A stretch of DNA of 64,000 bases from Musa acuminata AAA Group (taxonomy: Eukaryota; Streptophyta; Magnoliopsida; Zingiberales; Musaceae). The notes under the pieces were generated by a model. The model did not search any database, was not told the origin of the DNA, and worked only from the letters and a program-made list of their open reading frames with translations. Positions 1 through 11,317 of this stretch are shown here, one piece after another. The translations under genes were made by a program, and so were the position numbers. Where the stretch lies: NCBI RefSeq assembly GCF_036884655.1, contig NC_088355.1, positions 19,908,001 through 19,972,000 of the forward strand. Reading direction: 5' to 3'. Every line of letters begins with the position of its first letter. Within the stretch, counting starts at the first letter, position 1.

Positions 1-495
1 GAAAACCCCTTCAATGTGAAGGGTAAAAACCACGGGGTAAACTAAAGATAATCCACTTTGAGAATAATGAATATACAAATCTTAATCTCTTGCCCTAAAC
101 CCTAGCAACAATCACAAGAGAATAATTGGGATACAAGGATCACGTCACTGCCTACAATATCTAAAACCTCCCCAAGTAATCACAGCAATAGTTTACTATA
201 GATTTGATCTAACCTGAGATGAGAACACTACTAGATGATTGAGAACAGCCTCTCTGCGTTGTCCTTATCTTCTTCCCTTTTTTTCTTTTCCTTTTCTGCT
301 TTGTTTTTTTCCTTTTCTTTGGAATCACGTGGCTATTTTCTTCTCCCACGTTGCTGCCCTATTTATGCCTTTTTTCTGCCTCCAAAACGTAGCCACCACA
401 CCCCCCTAATGTTAATTAGGGTTAGGTTAAGAGGGGGTGGGTTGTAGGCTGCCCAAGCCCACTATGGGCTGAATTTGTGGGCTGCCAACCCAACA
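1..495 (-). mobile_element. Partial LTR (minus strand), unclassified
   Basis: Read on the minus strand the segment starts TGTTGGGTTGG at 495, a typical LTR 5' end, and carries a TATA-like box near 357-369. The plus strand abruptly changes to a different kind of sequence at 496. No coding region is present, and the short ORF at 235-447 is T-rich U3-like sequence without any domain. The other LTR end and any internal region lie outside the window, so the family and target duplication cannot be determined. Confidence 0.45.
357..369 (-). promoter_or_regulatory. TATA-like box in partial LTR
   Basis: The minus strand reads GGCATAAATAGGG here, about 130 bp inside the proposed LTR start. That is a plausible place for an LTR promoter. 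There is no other support. Confidence 0.3.
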
Positions 496-985
496 TGGAT
501 TCCATCGCTTCATATCAATAGGAATATGCTTACCTTGTGGCTTCAAAACTCCATACTTGTCTTTTGCCGACCTCTTCTTTAAGTTCTGATCTCACTTATG
601 ATCTTTATCTTTATGATGATCTATCTTCGACTCTTTATTCTTTACCCGATAGAGCTTCTTCTCTCGGCGCTAACACACATCTATCTTCTGCTTTAGCCTA
701 TAATTTCAAGTTGTATACTCAGAATAGGAATGGCTTACATTTGGTCTCCTAATATGAGAAAGTGAGAATGGAATTGTAGTTAAGAGCATGGCGGTTGGCT
801 AGAAGGATTATAGTACAGGGTTGGTTAAGAGCACCTTACGCTAAGGACAACTGGATATCGATCTCCTTCCTCTCCTTGGTTAACCCAATTGTATAATACC
901 TAGCTCATGATTCTGTTTCAAGACTTTGCGCGGAGGAAGTCAATTCTCAATCGTACCTTAGTGCGGGCGGAAGAAAGGTTGATTC
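496..985. other. Mitochondrial-like spacer, segment 1
   Basis: This is non-coding sequence of mixed composition, unlike the AT-rich elements around it. Its style matches the spacer at 6995-10865. The two become adjacent if Copia A is removed. No gene was recognised. The mitochondrial origin is an inference from style only. Confidence 0.4.
981..985. repeat. Target site duplication, Copia A left
   Basis: GATTC directly precedes the 5' LTR. TATTC directly follows the 3' LTR (6990-6994). Four of five bases match, as expected for an ageing 5-bp duplication. Confidence 0.5.
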
Positions 986-1484
986 AATAACGGTTATTAT
1001 TAAATATCTTATTTAATAATAGCGTAACCGTTCTTATTAAGATTCATAATTCATTATCATGAATTTCTTCATTTATTATGGTTTAAATGATTTCAATTTC
1101 TTATTCTTTATGCATGAAACCGTTATTATTAAATTAAATATTTAATATCATTAAGTTCTTCATTATGGTCCAAACGTTACAAATTTGAATTAATTCTTGA
1201 ACGTTATGAGTTGGTGATGATAAATGTTCTTAATGGGAGAACATCTATATATACATGAGGATTTTGGTCCCTTGGCTCAATCATCTCTTTGAAGCAAAAG
1301 GCTTTCCTACACCATCTAAAGCAAGAGTTCTGAGCCGAGAAGAACCAAAGTTCTAGAAGAAATCTCTGCAGAAATTCTTGGCGACAATGGCTGGAGGTAC
1401 GCTATTTCGTTTCCGCAATAGTTTTATTGTGTTTCTATTACAATGATTTAGAAACACAAGTTGGCTTCATTAAAATTTCTTACA
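986..1484 (+). repeat. Copia A 5' LTR
   Basis: This is a direct repeat of 6491-6989. It opens with a hairpin-capable segment (about 988-1031) and contains a TATATATA box near 1247. It ends TTACA just before the PBS. The first base differs from the 3' copy (A versus T). Confidence 0.9.
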
Positions 1485-1486
1485 TT

Positions 1487-1499
1487 TAGTATCAGAGCC
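1487..1499 (+). other. Copia A primer-binding site
   Basis: TAGTATCAGAGCC lies two bases after the LTR end. It matches the complement of the initiator tRNA-Met 3' end (TGGTATCAGAGC) with one change. Confidence 0.8.
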
Positions 1500-2123
1500 G
1501 AATGACCTCTGCCTTGATATGAAAAAGTTTTCATTTTTATGCCATGAAAATGATTTGATTTTGGTTTCTTCTGGGAAACTTCTTAATATATTTTATTGAA
1601 AATCATGAGGAAATATCATTTTCAACATTTTAGTTGGTAAAATGCTCATATTATGTATGCATATTTAGTTATATTAATTATGTTTATGAGCAATTTTTTT
1701 ATGTTTAAAATGTCTAGTGATCCATATAATCTTAATTAATTAAGAATTAGCTACAACATCCTTAATTAATTAAAATTATATAAAAAGTTAAAATAAGGAT
1801 CACATAAGTAATTAGACATCATATTGTGATTGATTATATTTTGTATAATAATTGTTATTCCACAGGATCTTTTTTTATATTTAATATAATTAATCAGGAT
1901 AAAATATCATATTATTTTCATAATTTACCCACAGGGATTATGAATTGGAATATAATTTGATAGTTTTATCATAAAGACCATATGAATCTATTTGAATTAA
2001 GAATTTAGCCCACAGGCAATTTTTATGTCATGAGATTCATATTTTTGGCATGTTTCACATTGGTAAAACATGTAATTTAGTCTATTAAGCTTCAAATTTT
2101 GACATAAGCATGTTTGATTTTAT
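1500..2123 (+). other. Copia A leader (untranslated)
   Basis: This is AT-rich sequence between the PBS and the first recognisable Gag residues. No ORF or structured element was seen in it. Confidence 0.6.
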
Positions 2124-2990
2124 GCAGTTTCTCAAACTGTTAATTTCTCTGATATTCGATGTGATATTCCCGAACTTAGTGGTGATAACTATAAGATATG
2201 GAAGGAGAGGGTTCTCCTCCATTTAGGGTGGATGGATATTGATTATGCTATTAGAAAAGACGAACCACCTATAGTCACTGATACCAGCACTCTAACTGAG
2301 ATCGCGTTATATGAGCGATGGGAGCGATCCAATCGGCTCAGCGTGATGTTTATCAAAACTAAGATAACTGCTGGCATACGTGGTTCTGTTGACCAGCATG
2401 AAAATGTCCGAGACTTGCTAAAGGCTATCGATGAACAATTCATCACTTCGGATAAGGCACTAGCAAGCACCCTTATAATGAAATTTTCATCCCTTAGACT
2501 CACCAACATAAAGGGTGTGTGCGTGAGCACATAATGCAAATGTGAGATATTACGGCTCAACTTAAGAAACTTGAGGTTAATATGTCAGAATCCTTCCTGG
2601 TACACTATATTTTGAACACCCTTCCACCTCAATATAGCCATTTTAAAATTTCATACAATACACATAAGGACAAATGGTCAATTAATGAATTAATGACCAT
2701 GTGTGTTCAAGAAGAAGAGAGGCTAGTAATGGAATTGGGTGAGAGTGCATTGATGGTAACCACTCGAGGGAAGAACAAAACTGACAAACATCAAGCCAAT
2801 CAAAAAGCTTATCAGTAGAGAAAAGGTAAAATACCACCCCAAGCTGATATCAAGAAAGAAGCAAGGTGTTTCTTTTGTAGAAGAAAGGGACACATGAAGA
2901 AGGAATGTACGAAATTCCAGCAATGGCTTGAAAAGAAAGGTAAACCAACCTCATATGTATGTTATGAATCTAATATGGTCAATGTTAATA
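2124..2990 (+). pseudogene. Copia A gag (broken)
   Basis: The retrotransposon Gag would form the virus-like particle. Recognisable Gag sequence starts in the frame of 2124, including the SGDNYKIWKERVLLHLGW stretch of the copia N-terminal region, and runs to a stop at 2534. It resumes after a shift in the frame of 2582. A CCHC zinc knuckle, CFFCRRKGHMKKEC, lies at 2867-2908. A stop at 2816-2818 precedes it. No start codon is in the right frame, because the ATGs near 2110 and 2122 are out of frame. The product would be non-functional. Confidence 0.8.
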
Positions 2991-4356
2991 TTAACACCTA
3001 GTGGATTGACTCTGGATCAACAATCCATATTTCAAACTCTTTGCAGGGTATGCAAAACCTAAGGAAGCCAGTGGGAAGTGAGCAAAGCATCTTATCAGGA
3101 AATAAGATGGGCTCACATGTGGAAGCAATTGGAACATGCATTTTAACTTTAAGTAGTGGTTTTGTTTTAAAATTAGAAAGAACCTTTTATGTACCAAGTT
3201 TCTCACGAAACTTAATTTCTGTTTCCAAACTCGTACCATTTGGATATTCCTTTAATTTTAAAGACACATCATTTCATTTATTATATAAATCTGATTGTGT
3301 TAGGAATGGTATTTTGTCTGACGGTCTTTACCGTATTTTATTACAAAATGATAATACTCAAGGTTCAATGCATGTTCACGCTGGCATTAAGAGGTGTAAT
3401 ATTAATGAGGACTCCTCTATATTATGGCATCGGAGATTAGGACATATCTCTATAGAGAGAATTAAAAGATTAGTTAAAGATGAGGTACTTAGTACTCTTG
3501 ATTTTACTAATTTTAAGACTTGTGTGGACTGTATTAAAGGAAAACAGACCAATAAATCCAAAAGGGGTGCTAATAGGAGTTCAGACTCATTAGAAATAAT
3601 TCATACTGATATATGTTGTCCAAACATGGACATACATGGTCAGAAATACTTCATCTCCTTTATAGATGATTACTCACGATATATGTATATATATTTGCTT
3701 CATAATAAAAATGAAGCATTGGATGCCTTCAAAGTCTTTAAGGCTGAAGTTGAGAACCAATGTGGTAAGCAAATTAAAATTGTGAAATCAGATAGGGGTG
3801 GAGAATATTATGGTAGATATACTGAAAATGGACAAGCACCTGGTCCTTTTGCTAAGTTTCTTCAAGAACATGGGATTATTGCCCAATACACTATGCCTGG
3901 TTCTCCAGACTAGAATGGTGTTGTAGAAAAAAAAACCGAACATTATTGGACATGGTGCGGAGTATGCTTAGCAACTCCAATCTTCCTAAGTTCTTGTGGA
4001 CTGAAGCATTAAAAACGGTTGTGTATATATTAAACCGAGTTCCAACCAAGGTTGTCCAAAAGACACCATTTGAACTATGGAAAGGTTGGAAACAGAGTTT
4101 GCAACATATGCGCGTTTGGGGATGTCCGTCTGAAGTTAGGATATATAATCCACAAGAGAAGAAACTGGACCCGAGGACTGTTAGTGGGTATTTCATTGGA
4201 TATGCCGAAAAGTCCAAAGGTTACAGGTTCTATTGTCCATCTTACACAACTAGGATTGTGGAATCAAGAAACGCTAAATTTCTTGAGGATGATGTGATTA
4301 GTGGGAGCGATCATTTCAGGAACATAGTTTCTGCACATGATCATATAGAATCTTAA
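2991..4356 (+). pseudogene. Copia A protease-integrase (broken)
   Basis: An aspartic protease motif WIDSGSTIHIS begins near 3002, just after an in-frame TAG. The GAG-pre-integrase zinc site (HRRLGH near 3429, CVDC near 3521) follows. The integrase core keeps the first two acidic residues, in HTDI near 3601 and SDRGGEYYG near 3789. A stop replaces the conserved Gln of the PDQNG motif at 3911-3913. A run of A at about 3929-3938 carries a frameshift just after the catalytic Glu (GVVEK). The integrase tail continues from 3946 in another frame and ends at a TAA near 4354. It once inserted the cDNA and is now inactive. Confidence 0.85.
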
Positions 4357-4754
4357 CCTTCCACATCAAATGATAGATTGGTTATAGTTCATAGCACTCC
4401 TCAAGTGCAAACTAGTGCTGAATAATCAATCATTGAAATTCCACAAGTTGTTGATAATATTCTAATAGATCAAGCAGTTCAGGAATTACAACAAGCTCCT
4501 GAACAACTAGTTGAACCATAAGTTCCTCAAGGAACCTTTGGTACAACATTAAGAAGATCTACTAGAAATAAAAGATCAGCAATTCCTGGTGATTATGTTG
4601 TATATCTACAAGAATTTGACTATAATATTGGAGCCAAAAATGATCCTGAAACATTTTCACATGCCATGAGTTGTAAAAAGTCAAATTTGTGGCATGATGC
4701 TATGAAAGAAGAGATGAATTCCATGATGAGCAATGGAGTCGAGATCTTGTAGAG
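4357..4754 (+). pseudogene. Copia A integrase-RT linker (broken)
   Basis: The frame of the integrase tail continues through further TAA codons (near 4423 and 4519) with low-complexity Gln/Glu-rich sequence typical of the copia integrase C-terminus. It reaches the start of the RT domain (LWHDAMKEEMNSMM near 4690). A one-base shift near 4740 moves to the RT frame. Confidence 0.7.
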
Positions 4755-6212
4755 TTGCCTAATGAAGCAAAGGTCATTGGTTGCAAATGGGTCTTTAAAA
4801 CTAAGAAAGATTCGTTAGGCAACATTGAGAGATACAAGGCAAGACTTGTTGCAAAGGGATTTACTAAAAAAGAGGGAATCGATTATACAGAGACATTTTC
4901 TCTTGTATCTAAGAAAGATTCTCTGCGTATTATTTTAGCATTAGTTGCTCATTTTGACCTTGAGTTGCAACAAATGGATGTGAAAACAGCATTTCTTAAT
5001 GGAGATCTAGAGGAAGAGGTTTATATGAAACAACCTGAAGGTTTCTCCTCTAGTGTTGGTGAGCACTTGGTTTGCAAGCTTAGGAAGTCTATATACGGCT
5101 TAAAACAAGCCTCCCGCGAATGGTATTTTAAATTTCATGAAGTGATTTCTTCATTCGGACTTGTTGAAAATCTCATGGATCAATGCATATACCAAAAGGT
5201 TAGTGGGAGTAAAATATGCTTCCTTGTTTTATATGTAGATGATATTTTGCTTGCAACTAATGATAAGGATTTGCTGCATGAGGTGAAACAATTTCTTTCT
5301 AAAAATTTTGACATGAAGGATATGGGTGAAGCATCTTATGTCCTTGGCATTAAGATCTATAGAGATAGACCTCGAGGCATTTTAGGTCTATCACAAGAAA
5401 CCTATATTGATAAACTTTTAGAAAGATTTCGAATGAAGGATTGTTTACCAAGTGTTGCTCCCATTATGAAAGGTGATAGGTTCAATTTGAACCAATGCCC
5501 AAAGAACAATTTTGAAAGGGAATCAATGAAAAACATCCCATATGCTTCTGTCGTAGGAAGCCTTATGTATGCTCAGGTCTGTACTAGACCTGATATTGCA
5601 TTTATTGTGGGGATGCTAGGTCGATATCAAAGTAATCCAGGTATGGACCACTAGAGAGCTGCAAATAAAGTGATGAGGTATCTACAAGGAACCAAAGATT
5701 ACATGCTTATGTATAGACATACAAACAATCTGGATGTGATTGGTTACTCAGATTCAGACTTCGCCGATTGTGTTGATTCTCGTAAATTAACATCAGGATA
5801 TATTTTTATAATGGCCGGTGGAGCTATTTCTTGGAGAAGCGCTAAGCAGACCTTGACTGCTACTTCTACCATGGAAGCTGAGTTTGTCTCCTGCTTTGAG
5901 GCTACTTCACATGGTGTATGGCTTAAGAGTTTTATTTCTGGGCTTAGAATCATGGATTCTATTTCTAGGCCATTAAGAATTTTCTGTGATAATTCAGTTG
6001 TTGTCTTTATGGCTAAAAACAATAAAAGTAGAAGTCGAAGTAAACACATTGACATTAAGTATTTAGCCATAAGAGAACGTGTAAAAGAAAAGAAAGTGGT
6101 CATTGAGCACATTAGCACTGAATTGATGATTGCTGATCCTTTGACTAAAGGCATGCCACCTCTAAAATTCAAGGATCATGTAAAGAAAATTGGACTTAGT
6201 TCCACTTTGTAA
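4755..6212 (+). pseudogene. Copia A reverse transcriptase-RNase H (one stop)
   Basis: RT would copy the element RNA into cDNA. The frame runs from 4755 to 6212 with a single in-frame TAG at 5652-5654, where the sequence expects a Trp codon. RT landmarks are [28 protein letters not shown] and the catalytic YVDDILLA near 5233. The RNase H part (5655 onward) keeps YSDSDFAD, TMEAEF, FCDNS and the C-terminal ADPLTKG. This is the best preserved coding segment of the element. It cannot be expressed as one protein without reading through the stop. Confidence 0.9.
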
Positions 6213-6479
6213 TGATATTGAAACTATTATATATTGTGAAATTTTCTCATTTATGTGCACATTATTTTGAGAAAATATATTGTTGTTGGACCAAGAATAA
6301 ACATAAGGTTTATTCATAAAGTAATATTACCACATTAAGATTAAGAAACTAAATACATCGTGATACATGGATGATAATACTCGCTCTTAGAAGACTTATC
6401 GCTATGATTCATGTATTTATTTCTTAAGAAAGTTGTTCGAGAAAGATTAATTCAAATTATTAAGATAAACGTATGGACC
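6213..6479 (+). other. Copia A 3' untranslated region
   Basis: This is AT-rich non-coding sequence between the RNase H stop and the purine tract. Nothing else was recognised. Confidence 0.6.
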
Positions 6480-6490
6480 AAATGGGAGAA
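6480..6490 (+). other. Copia A polypurine tract
   Basis: AAATGGGAGAA directly precedes the 3' LTR. That is where second-strand priming is expected. Confidence 0.7.
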
Positions 6491-6989
6491 TATAACGGTT
6501 ATTATTAAATATCTTATTTAATAATAACGTAACCGTTCTTATTAAGATTCATAATTCATTATCATGAATTTCTTCATTTATTATGGTTTAAATGATTTCA
6601 GTTTCTTATTCTTTATGCATGAAACCGTTATTATTAAATTAAATATTTAATATCATTAAGTTCTTCATTATGGTCCAAACGTTACAAATTTGAATTAATT
6701 CTTGAACGTTATAAGTTGGTGATGATAAATATTCTTGATGGGAGAACATCTATATATACATGAGGATTTTGGTCCCTTGGCTCAATCATCTCTTTGAAGC
6801 GAAAGGCTTTCCTACACCATCTAAAGCGAGAGTTCTGAGCCGAGAAGAACCAAAGTTCAAGAAGAAATCTCTGCAGAAATTCTTGGCAACAATGGCTGGA
6901 GGTACGCTATTTCGTTTACGCATTAGTTTTATTGTGTTTCTATTACAATGATTTAGAAACACAAGTTGGCTTCATTAAAATTTCTTACA
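6491..6989 (+). repeat. Copia A 3' LTR
   Basis: It is 499 bp and matches 986-1484. It ends TTACA and is followed by the TATTC copy of the target duplication at 6990-6994. Confidence 0.9.
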
Positions 6990-6994
6990 TATTC
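6990..6994. repeat. Target site duplication, Copia A right
   Basis: TATTC, compared with GATTC at 981-985. Confidence 0.5.
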
Positions 6995-8714
6995 TTATCA
7001 GAACCCTGCATTCCAGTCCTCTCTCATAGAACTTTGGCCGATAACTTATCTCGTAGACAAGGAGCGTCAGCCTACTTAACCATGTTGTCGGCCTTAACTG
7101 AGGATTCTCTGATTCTATATAGGAGTCTCGAACAGAAAGATACTCGTATCTCGCTGCTGACCACCTTCCTTGGCATTCAAAATTAGATTCCTTACATGAT
7201 GCAACTCGAACTCCACTCGCACCGCTAACAGGAGCTTAAGAAGTCAGGCAATTATCCAAGTAAGGCTTTCACGCCAGGATTTCTCTAAGTGGAACATAGG
7301 ATCAACTCTACCACTTACAGCCCGTCCTGTTTTAATCATCGGGCAAAGGTATTTCTGTTCTTTTACTTGTGCGCGTAAGCTTACAACAAGCACCTTCGTA
7401 ACAACAGCTACTAACGTATTTCTTTAGTTTACAGGCCTTGCGTAGTAGTCCGATTCTTCCCTTAACCGACCGCTGCCACGTGGGTCTATTTTAGGGTAAC
7501 TCCTCCTCATTCCATTCTTTTGCACTCAATTCGATTCTTCAGTAGAGCAGGAACAAGAACAAGATCAGTTGTCGGTTCCTCACTTCAAGAAGAGGTTTGG
7601 AAAGGGGAGGCTGTGTTGTCTCCAGGAAAGCACTCGAAAGAAGGTTAAGGTGCAAGTAAGAGATCAGCTGCAAGCGCAAAGTGAAGTGAATTAGTTTCAT
7701 CGTACTCAGGTGCAGAGGTTCAGTCATCGGCAGGAGAATCCGCTGTAGAAAGATGTAGTTAGGTATCTTAGTGAAGGAGCAAGTAAAGTTCTTGGAGAGC
7801 CTATATAATCAGTATCATAATTAGGATAAGAAGCAGGTAAAGAATCATCTAACCCAGAAGTCTGCAGGATGTCGATATTAGGGATTCCTTAGATAAAGGG
7901 GAGAGAACATGCGGAGGAACAACAAAGTAGCAGCAGCGCATTAGCAAGAAATGAAAACTTCACTTTAGCGACGAGAATGGACTGGAATGGAATGGAAAGC
8001 TGGGTTCAGGTGCAAATCAATCTTATTTTCTTTATAGCCACTCTCTTCTTTAAGAGTTAAAGGGTTGAGTCAGCTATTTTAGAGCAACGAGTAAAGAAAG
8101 AGTCATCAGAGCCTGTAGTTTGCAGTGTTCGGTTCTTTAAGTGGAGGTCGGTACAGAAAGGGTAGGTAGTTTGAGTGGAAAGAGAAAGAGCGAACTATAT
8201 GAGAGATGGGAGGGACAACCCATGGATGGCTAAGTGAAAGCGAATCAGCTCTTTACGATAAAAAAAAGCTTGCAACGGGGGGATCAAAGGCCCAATGACT
8301 ATTAGCGATTAGCGGCTTCTTGCGCCATATGTTTTATCCAATGAATTTATGCTACACCAATCCCCCATTTAGACATTATTGGTAGATCCTAGGCCGTTCG
8401 TTCTTCATAACTTAATTCTCCGTTGATAGTTGATCGAGAAAGCTGAAGGCCCAATGAGCTCTAAAGTAGTGTGCCTTGCGGGGTGGCCGAGCCGGTCAAC
8501 CTAGTTCGCCTAAGACACGTTTTAAACCTATTGAATAAAGAAAGAACTGACAGTACAACATTTCCACGATTCTATTCTCAATTGATTAGATTAGTCAGAT
8601 AAGTTTCATCAGTTTCCACTATAGAAAAAGAAGGATGGAAATAAGGAAAGAACTCTTATATCGGAAAGGTCGAGTATCACGAAAACTCTTCCTCTTCATC
8701 CCTCTCGCTGTCGC

Positions 8715-8715
<1 letters not shown>

Positions 8716-8758
<43 letters not shown>
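8716..8758. repeat. (CT)n microsatellite
   Basis: An uninterrupted CT run of about 43 bases. Confidence 0.95.
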
Positions 8759-8760
<2 letters not shown>

Positions 8761-9163
8761 TTCGGTAGCAGCTTATTTTCTTCTTCCTTCTATGTGCGTG
8801 GGTTAGCCCTTGATCGTATAATGATTCTTTTGTGTTTATTCTATTTCTATCTAGTTATTTCCAATTCCCAATAATAATGAGACTTATTAAATTACCAAAA
8901 TTACCAATAATCATGAGACTTATTACGACATTGTGAACCAAAGCGCTAATCTCTTCGTTGCCTGCTAACTCGGCGAAAGAAAGGAAAGCGATGCAAGAGC
9001 CCACGTAGCAGTAAGTATAAGAACGAGATAGGCTTACCATGTTCCATCAATAGCACCTACACCTACGCCTAAGAAGAAAATAAGTTCATCATCAACCGGA
9101 AGACAGACACGAAGGAGACACAGATTTGTAAGCGGAAGTGATAGACCGAATCCAAATAGTAGA

Positions 9164-9182
9164 GGGGGGGGGGGGGGGGGGG
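9164..9182. repeat. G homopolymer
   Basis: Nineteen consecutive G. The length is likely to be unreliable in assembly. Confidence 0.9.
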
Positions 9183-10343
9183 AGGGCATACTATAAAATA
9201 CAATATGGAAAGAGCCTCTAGCTTCGGGGCAACTAATAAATTATTGTAGTTGTCTTAGAAAGGTGGATAGGGCCCTCTTAGTATTTCCCTTTTGATGAGT
9301 GCGCGGGAAGGGCCGACTGACAATAAGTCACAAGTAATCTCCCTAACGCTTTTCTTTCTTCCTTACAACAGAGGGAGCAAGTGTAGTTTTAGGAAAATTC
9401 GGTGAAGCTCTTCTGCTCTTCTGGCTGAATCCAACTCTGGGCCTTCCCGTTTTGCTAGCTTTCGAATTAGTTCCACTACAGCTTATTCTGGAAATCTCTC
9501 CGTAAATCTACTCTCAATAGATAAAGCCCCTTCTAGAGTTTGAAAAGGTTTGAGTTTGAAAAAATGGCAGTAAGATATGGCTCCGATGAAAGCTCTATAA
9601 CAGTCGAGATGACCTGAACTTCCTAGGGACCACTAACTACGACCTTTGATGAGCTGAAACTATTTGCGTGAAGCACCATTAATTCTATAAAAGAGAATGC
9701 GCTACTTCAGCCGAGCCATTCACAAAGAAACTTCGGCAAAGTCATTAGAGCAAGTAGTATTTATGTTATTCACGACAAGCAACCGTTTCATGTAAGTGTC
9801 AGGATTGAAGAGCAACAAAAAGGAGTCTTATTCCTTATTCCGTCTCTCTTCGAGTGGTTTGAATGATTGGAATCTTGGCTGCTTTTATTCTGACAGTTGT
9901 GTTTTAGGCCTTGGCCATTTGTAGTTGTTTGTCTAGTCGTTACTTGCCTAGTAGCTTGGCCCGTTAGAACTAGAGCACAAGAACGTAACTTTGTGCATCC
10001 TAATAATAATAAGAAAGTGTTGCATTTTGGCAGCGGATACTGGAGGAGAAATTCCAGCATGAAAGACACCAACCTCACCTGTGGAATAAAAAAAGTAAGT
10101 ATATTTACAAGTCTATAAGAGAGAAGAGCAATGACAGAAGAGACCCGAACAGAGGCATAGACTCGGTGTATACTCTCGCATCGAAGAGCATCGTTCATTT
10201 TGTAAGAGAATAGTGTGAGTGTGACGGCTTATCTAGCTTATCTAGACTAAAAAAGCCACGAATGAATCATTTGCTAAGATACTAACTCCTACACTTTATT
10301 TCTTTTGTCGAGATTGGTTTGGTGTTCTTCGAACATTTGTAAC

Positions 10344-10368
10344 CCTAGAAGCTATTGGTTACCAAGTA
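10344..10368 (+). repeat. 25-bp inverted repeat, left arm
   Basis: The segment starting CCTAGAAGCTATTGG is the exact reverse complement of 10602-10626. The arms are separated by 233 bp. Confidence 0.9.
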
Positions 10369-10601
10369 AGCTCAAGAAGCGAAGCTGGTCTTCCTGGTAG
10401 ATTATATAAGGGCATCTCATGTTCATGCCAGTGCGCTTTTCGTGGTCTTTCAATCCCTGCTTTTCTCGAGTCTTTAGCCGCATTTAGGAAATATAAGTAG
10501 GTGTGTTTCAGAAGCTAGTGTTGGAGTATTACTTTTTGGGGATTAATCTTTGAGATATATGCCTATTTCTTTTATGACCGTGAGTGAAAGCCTATTCGTC
10601 A

Positions 10602-10626
10602 TACTTGGTAACCAATAGCTTCTAGG
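10602..10626 (-). repeat. 25-bp inverted repeat, right arm
   Basis: Exact reverse complement of 10344-10368. Confidence 0.9.
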
Positions 10627-10865
10627 AAGTAGGTGATCATCAACAAGTGTTTTACTATGCCATTCGTCATACGACGCGTACATCTCCGATCAGAGAGTTT
10701 ATTAATTGTCTGGTTATTTCCATGGAAAAGCAAAAATCCTATATTATTATTAGATTCTTATTATATGGAAGTAGGTCCTATTATTATATAGGAGTAGGTC
10801 GTCTACCCAGGGTCATTCATCAATCAGATTGATGCGCTTATAGGTTTTTCCCTTACTTTGATTCC

Positions 10866-11317
10866 TGTCAACCCTTACGGACTTAGTTGGTTTTACCTAA
10901 GTCGTGCGGCACCTTTGCGTGTCCGTCCGTAAAGGTCAGCCTCCCCGAAACCTCTCATTGTCTCTTAGGACCAACAAAAGAGAGAACGGATTAGAGAGAA
11001 CGCCTCACTCGGGATCCACAAGTAAACATCTCCGAAAATACTTCATAAACAATGCAAATTACAAACAGACTTTATAAGCTCTCAACAGTTGCATAACAAA
11101 GGGTAAAATGGTCCACTACAGATCAAAAATCTCTCATACGTGTTAACATGACATAACCTTTTATTTACACGCCTAAAGCGGCCACTAACCTAACTAAAAT
11201 GGGACTATTAAGCATTCGGTCGTCCATCTACATGTTGTACAAAGCATGAACATACCAAAAGACACGGACATACATAAGATTACATCAAACATCTTGTTTC
11301 GAAGTTTGTCCGTGACA
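10866..11317 (-). repeat. LARD copy 1, left LTR
   Basis: It is about 450 bp, ends GTCCGTGACA and is followed by TTCTCCCCCACTT, the complement of a purine tract. It is similar to 14977-15417, 15542-15987 and 35035-35480. The intact family LTR has 10-bp terminal inverted repeats, TGTCACGGAC and GTCCGTGACA. Confidence 0.85.

Larger units (their letters stand above)
986..6989 (+). mobile_element. Copia A: LTR retrotransposon, complete but inactive
   Basis: The order is 5' LTR (986-1484), tRNA-Met-type PBS (1487-1499), gag, protease, integrase, RT, RNase H, purine tract (6480-6490), 3' LTR (6491-6989). Integrase before RT defines the Ty1/copia superfamily. Both LTRs are 499 bp and differ at about 12 positions by eye, roughly 2.4%. 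The coding region has frameshifts near 2535-2580, in an A run near 3930 and near 4740, plus in-frame stops near 2816, 2999, 3911 and 5652. The element sits in mitochondrial-like spacer. The lineage within copia was not assigned. Confidence 0.9.
6995..10865. other. Mitochondrial-like spacer, segment 2
   Basis: About 3.9 kb without any recognisable coding sequence or structural RNA. The composition is balanced and short motifs recur in degenerate form. For example, a GGTTAAGGTGCAAGTAAGAG block near 7643 recurs near 17406, and a CAGGAGAATCCGCTGT-like block near 7729 recurs in altered form near 19107. This is the look of angiosperm mitochondrial intergenic DNA. No mitochondrial gene was found, so origin is inferred from style. 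It also contains a CT microsatellite, a G run and a 25-bp inverted repeat, listed separately. Confidence 0.45.

Noticed and set aside
8478..8520. GGTGGCCGAG stretch resembling part of a tRNA-Ser/Leu gene
   Set aside because: No acceptor stem, anticodon arm or T arm could be assembled around it.
9164..9182. G-quadruplex or functional site at the G run, and the similar C run at 50823-50838
   Set aside because: Homopolymers of this length are common and error-prone, and no conserved context supports a function.
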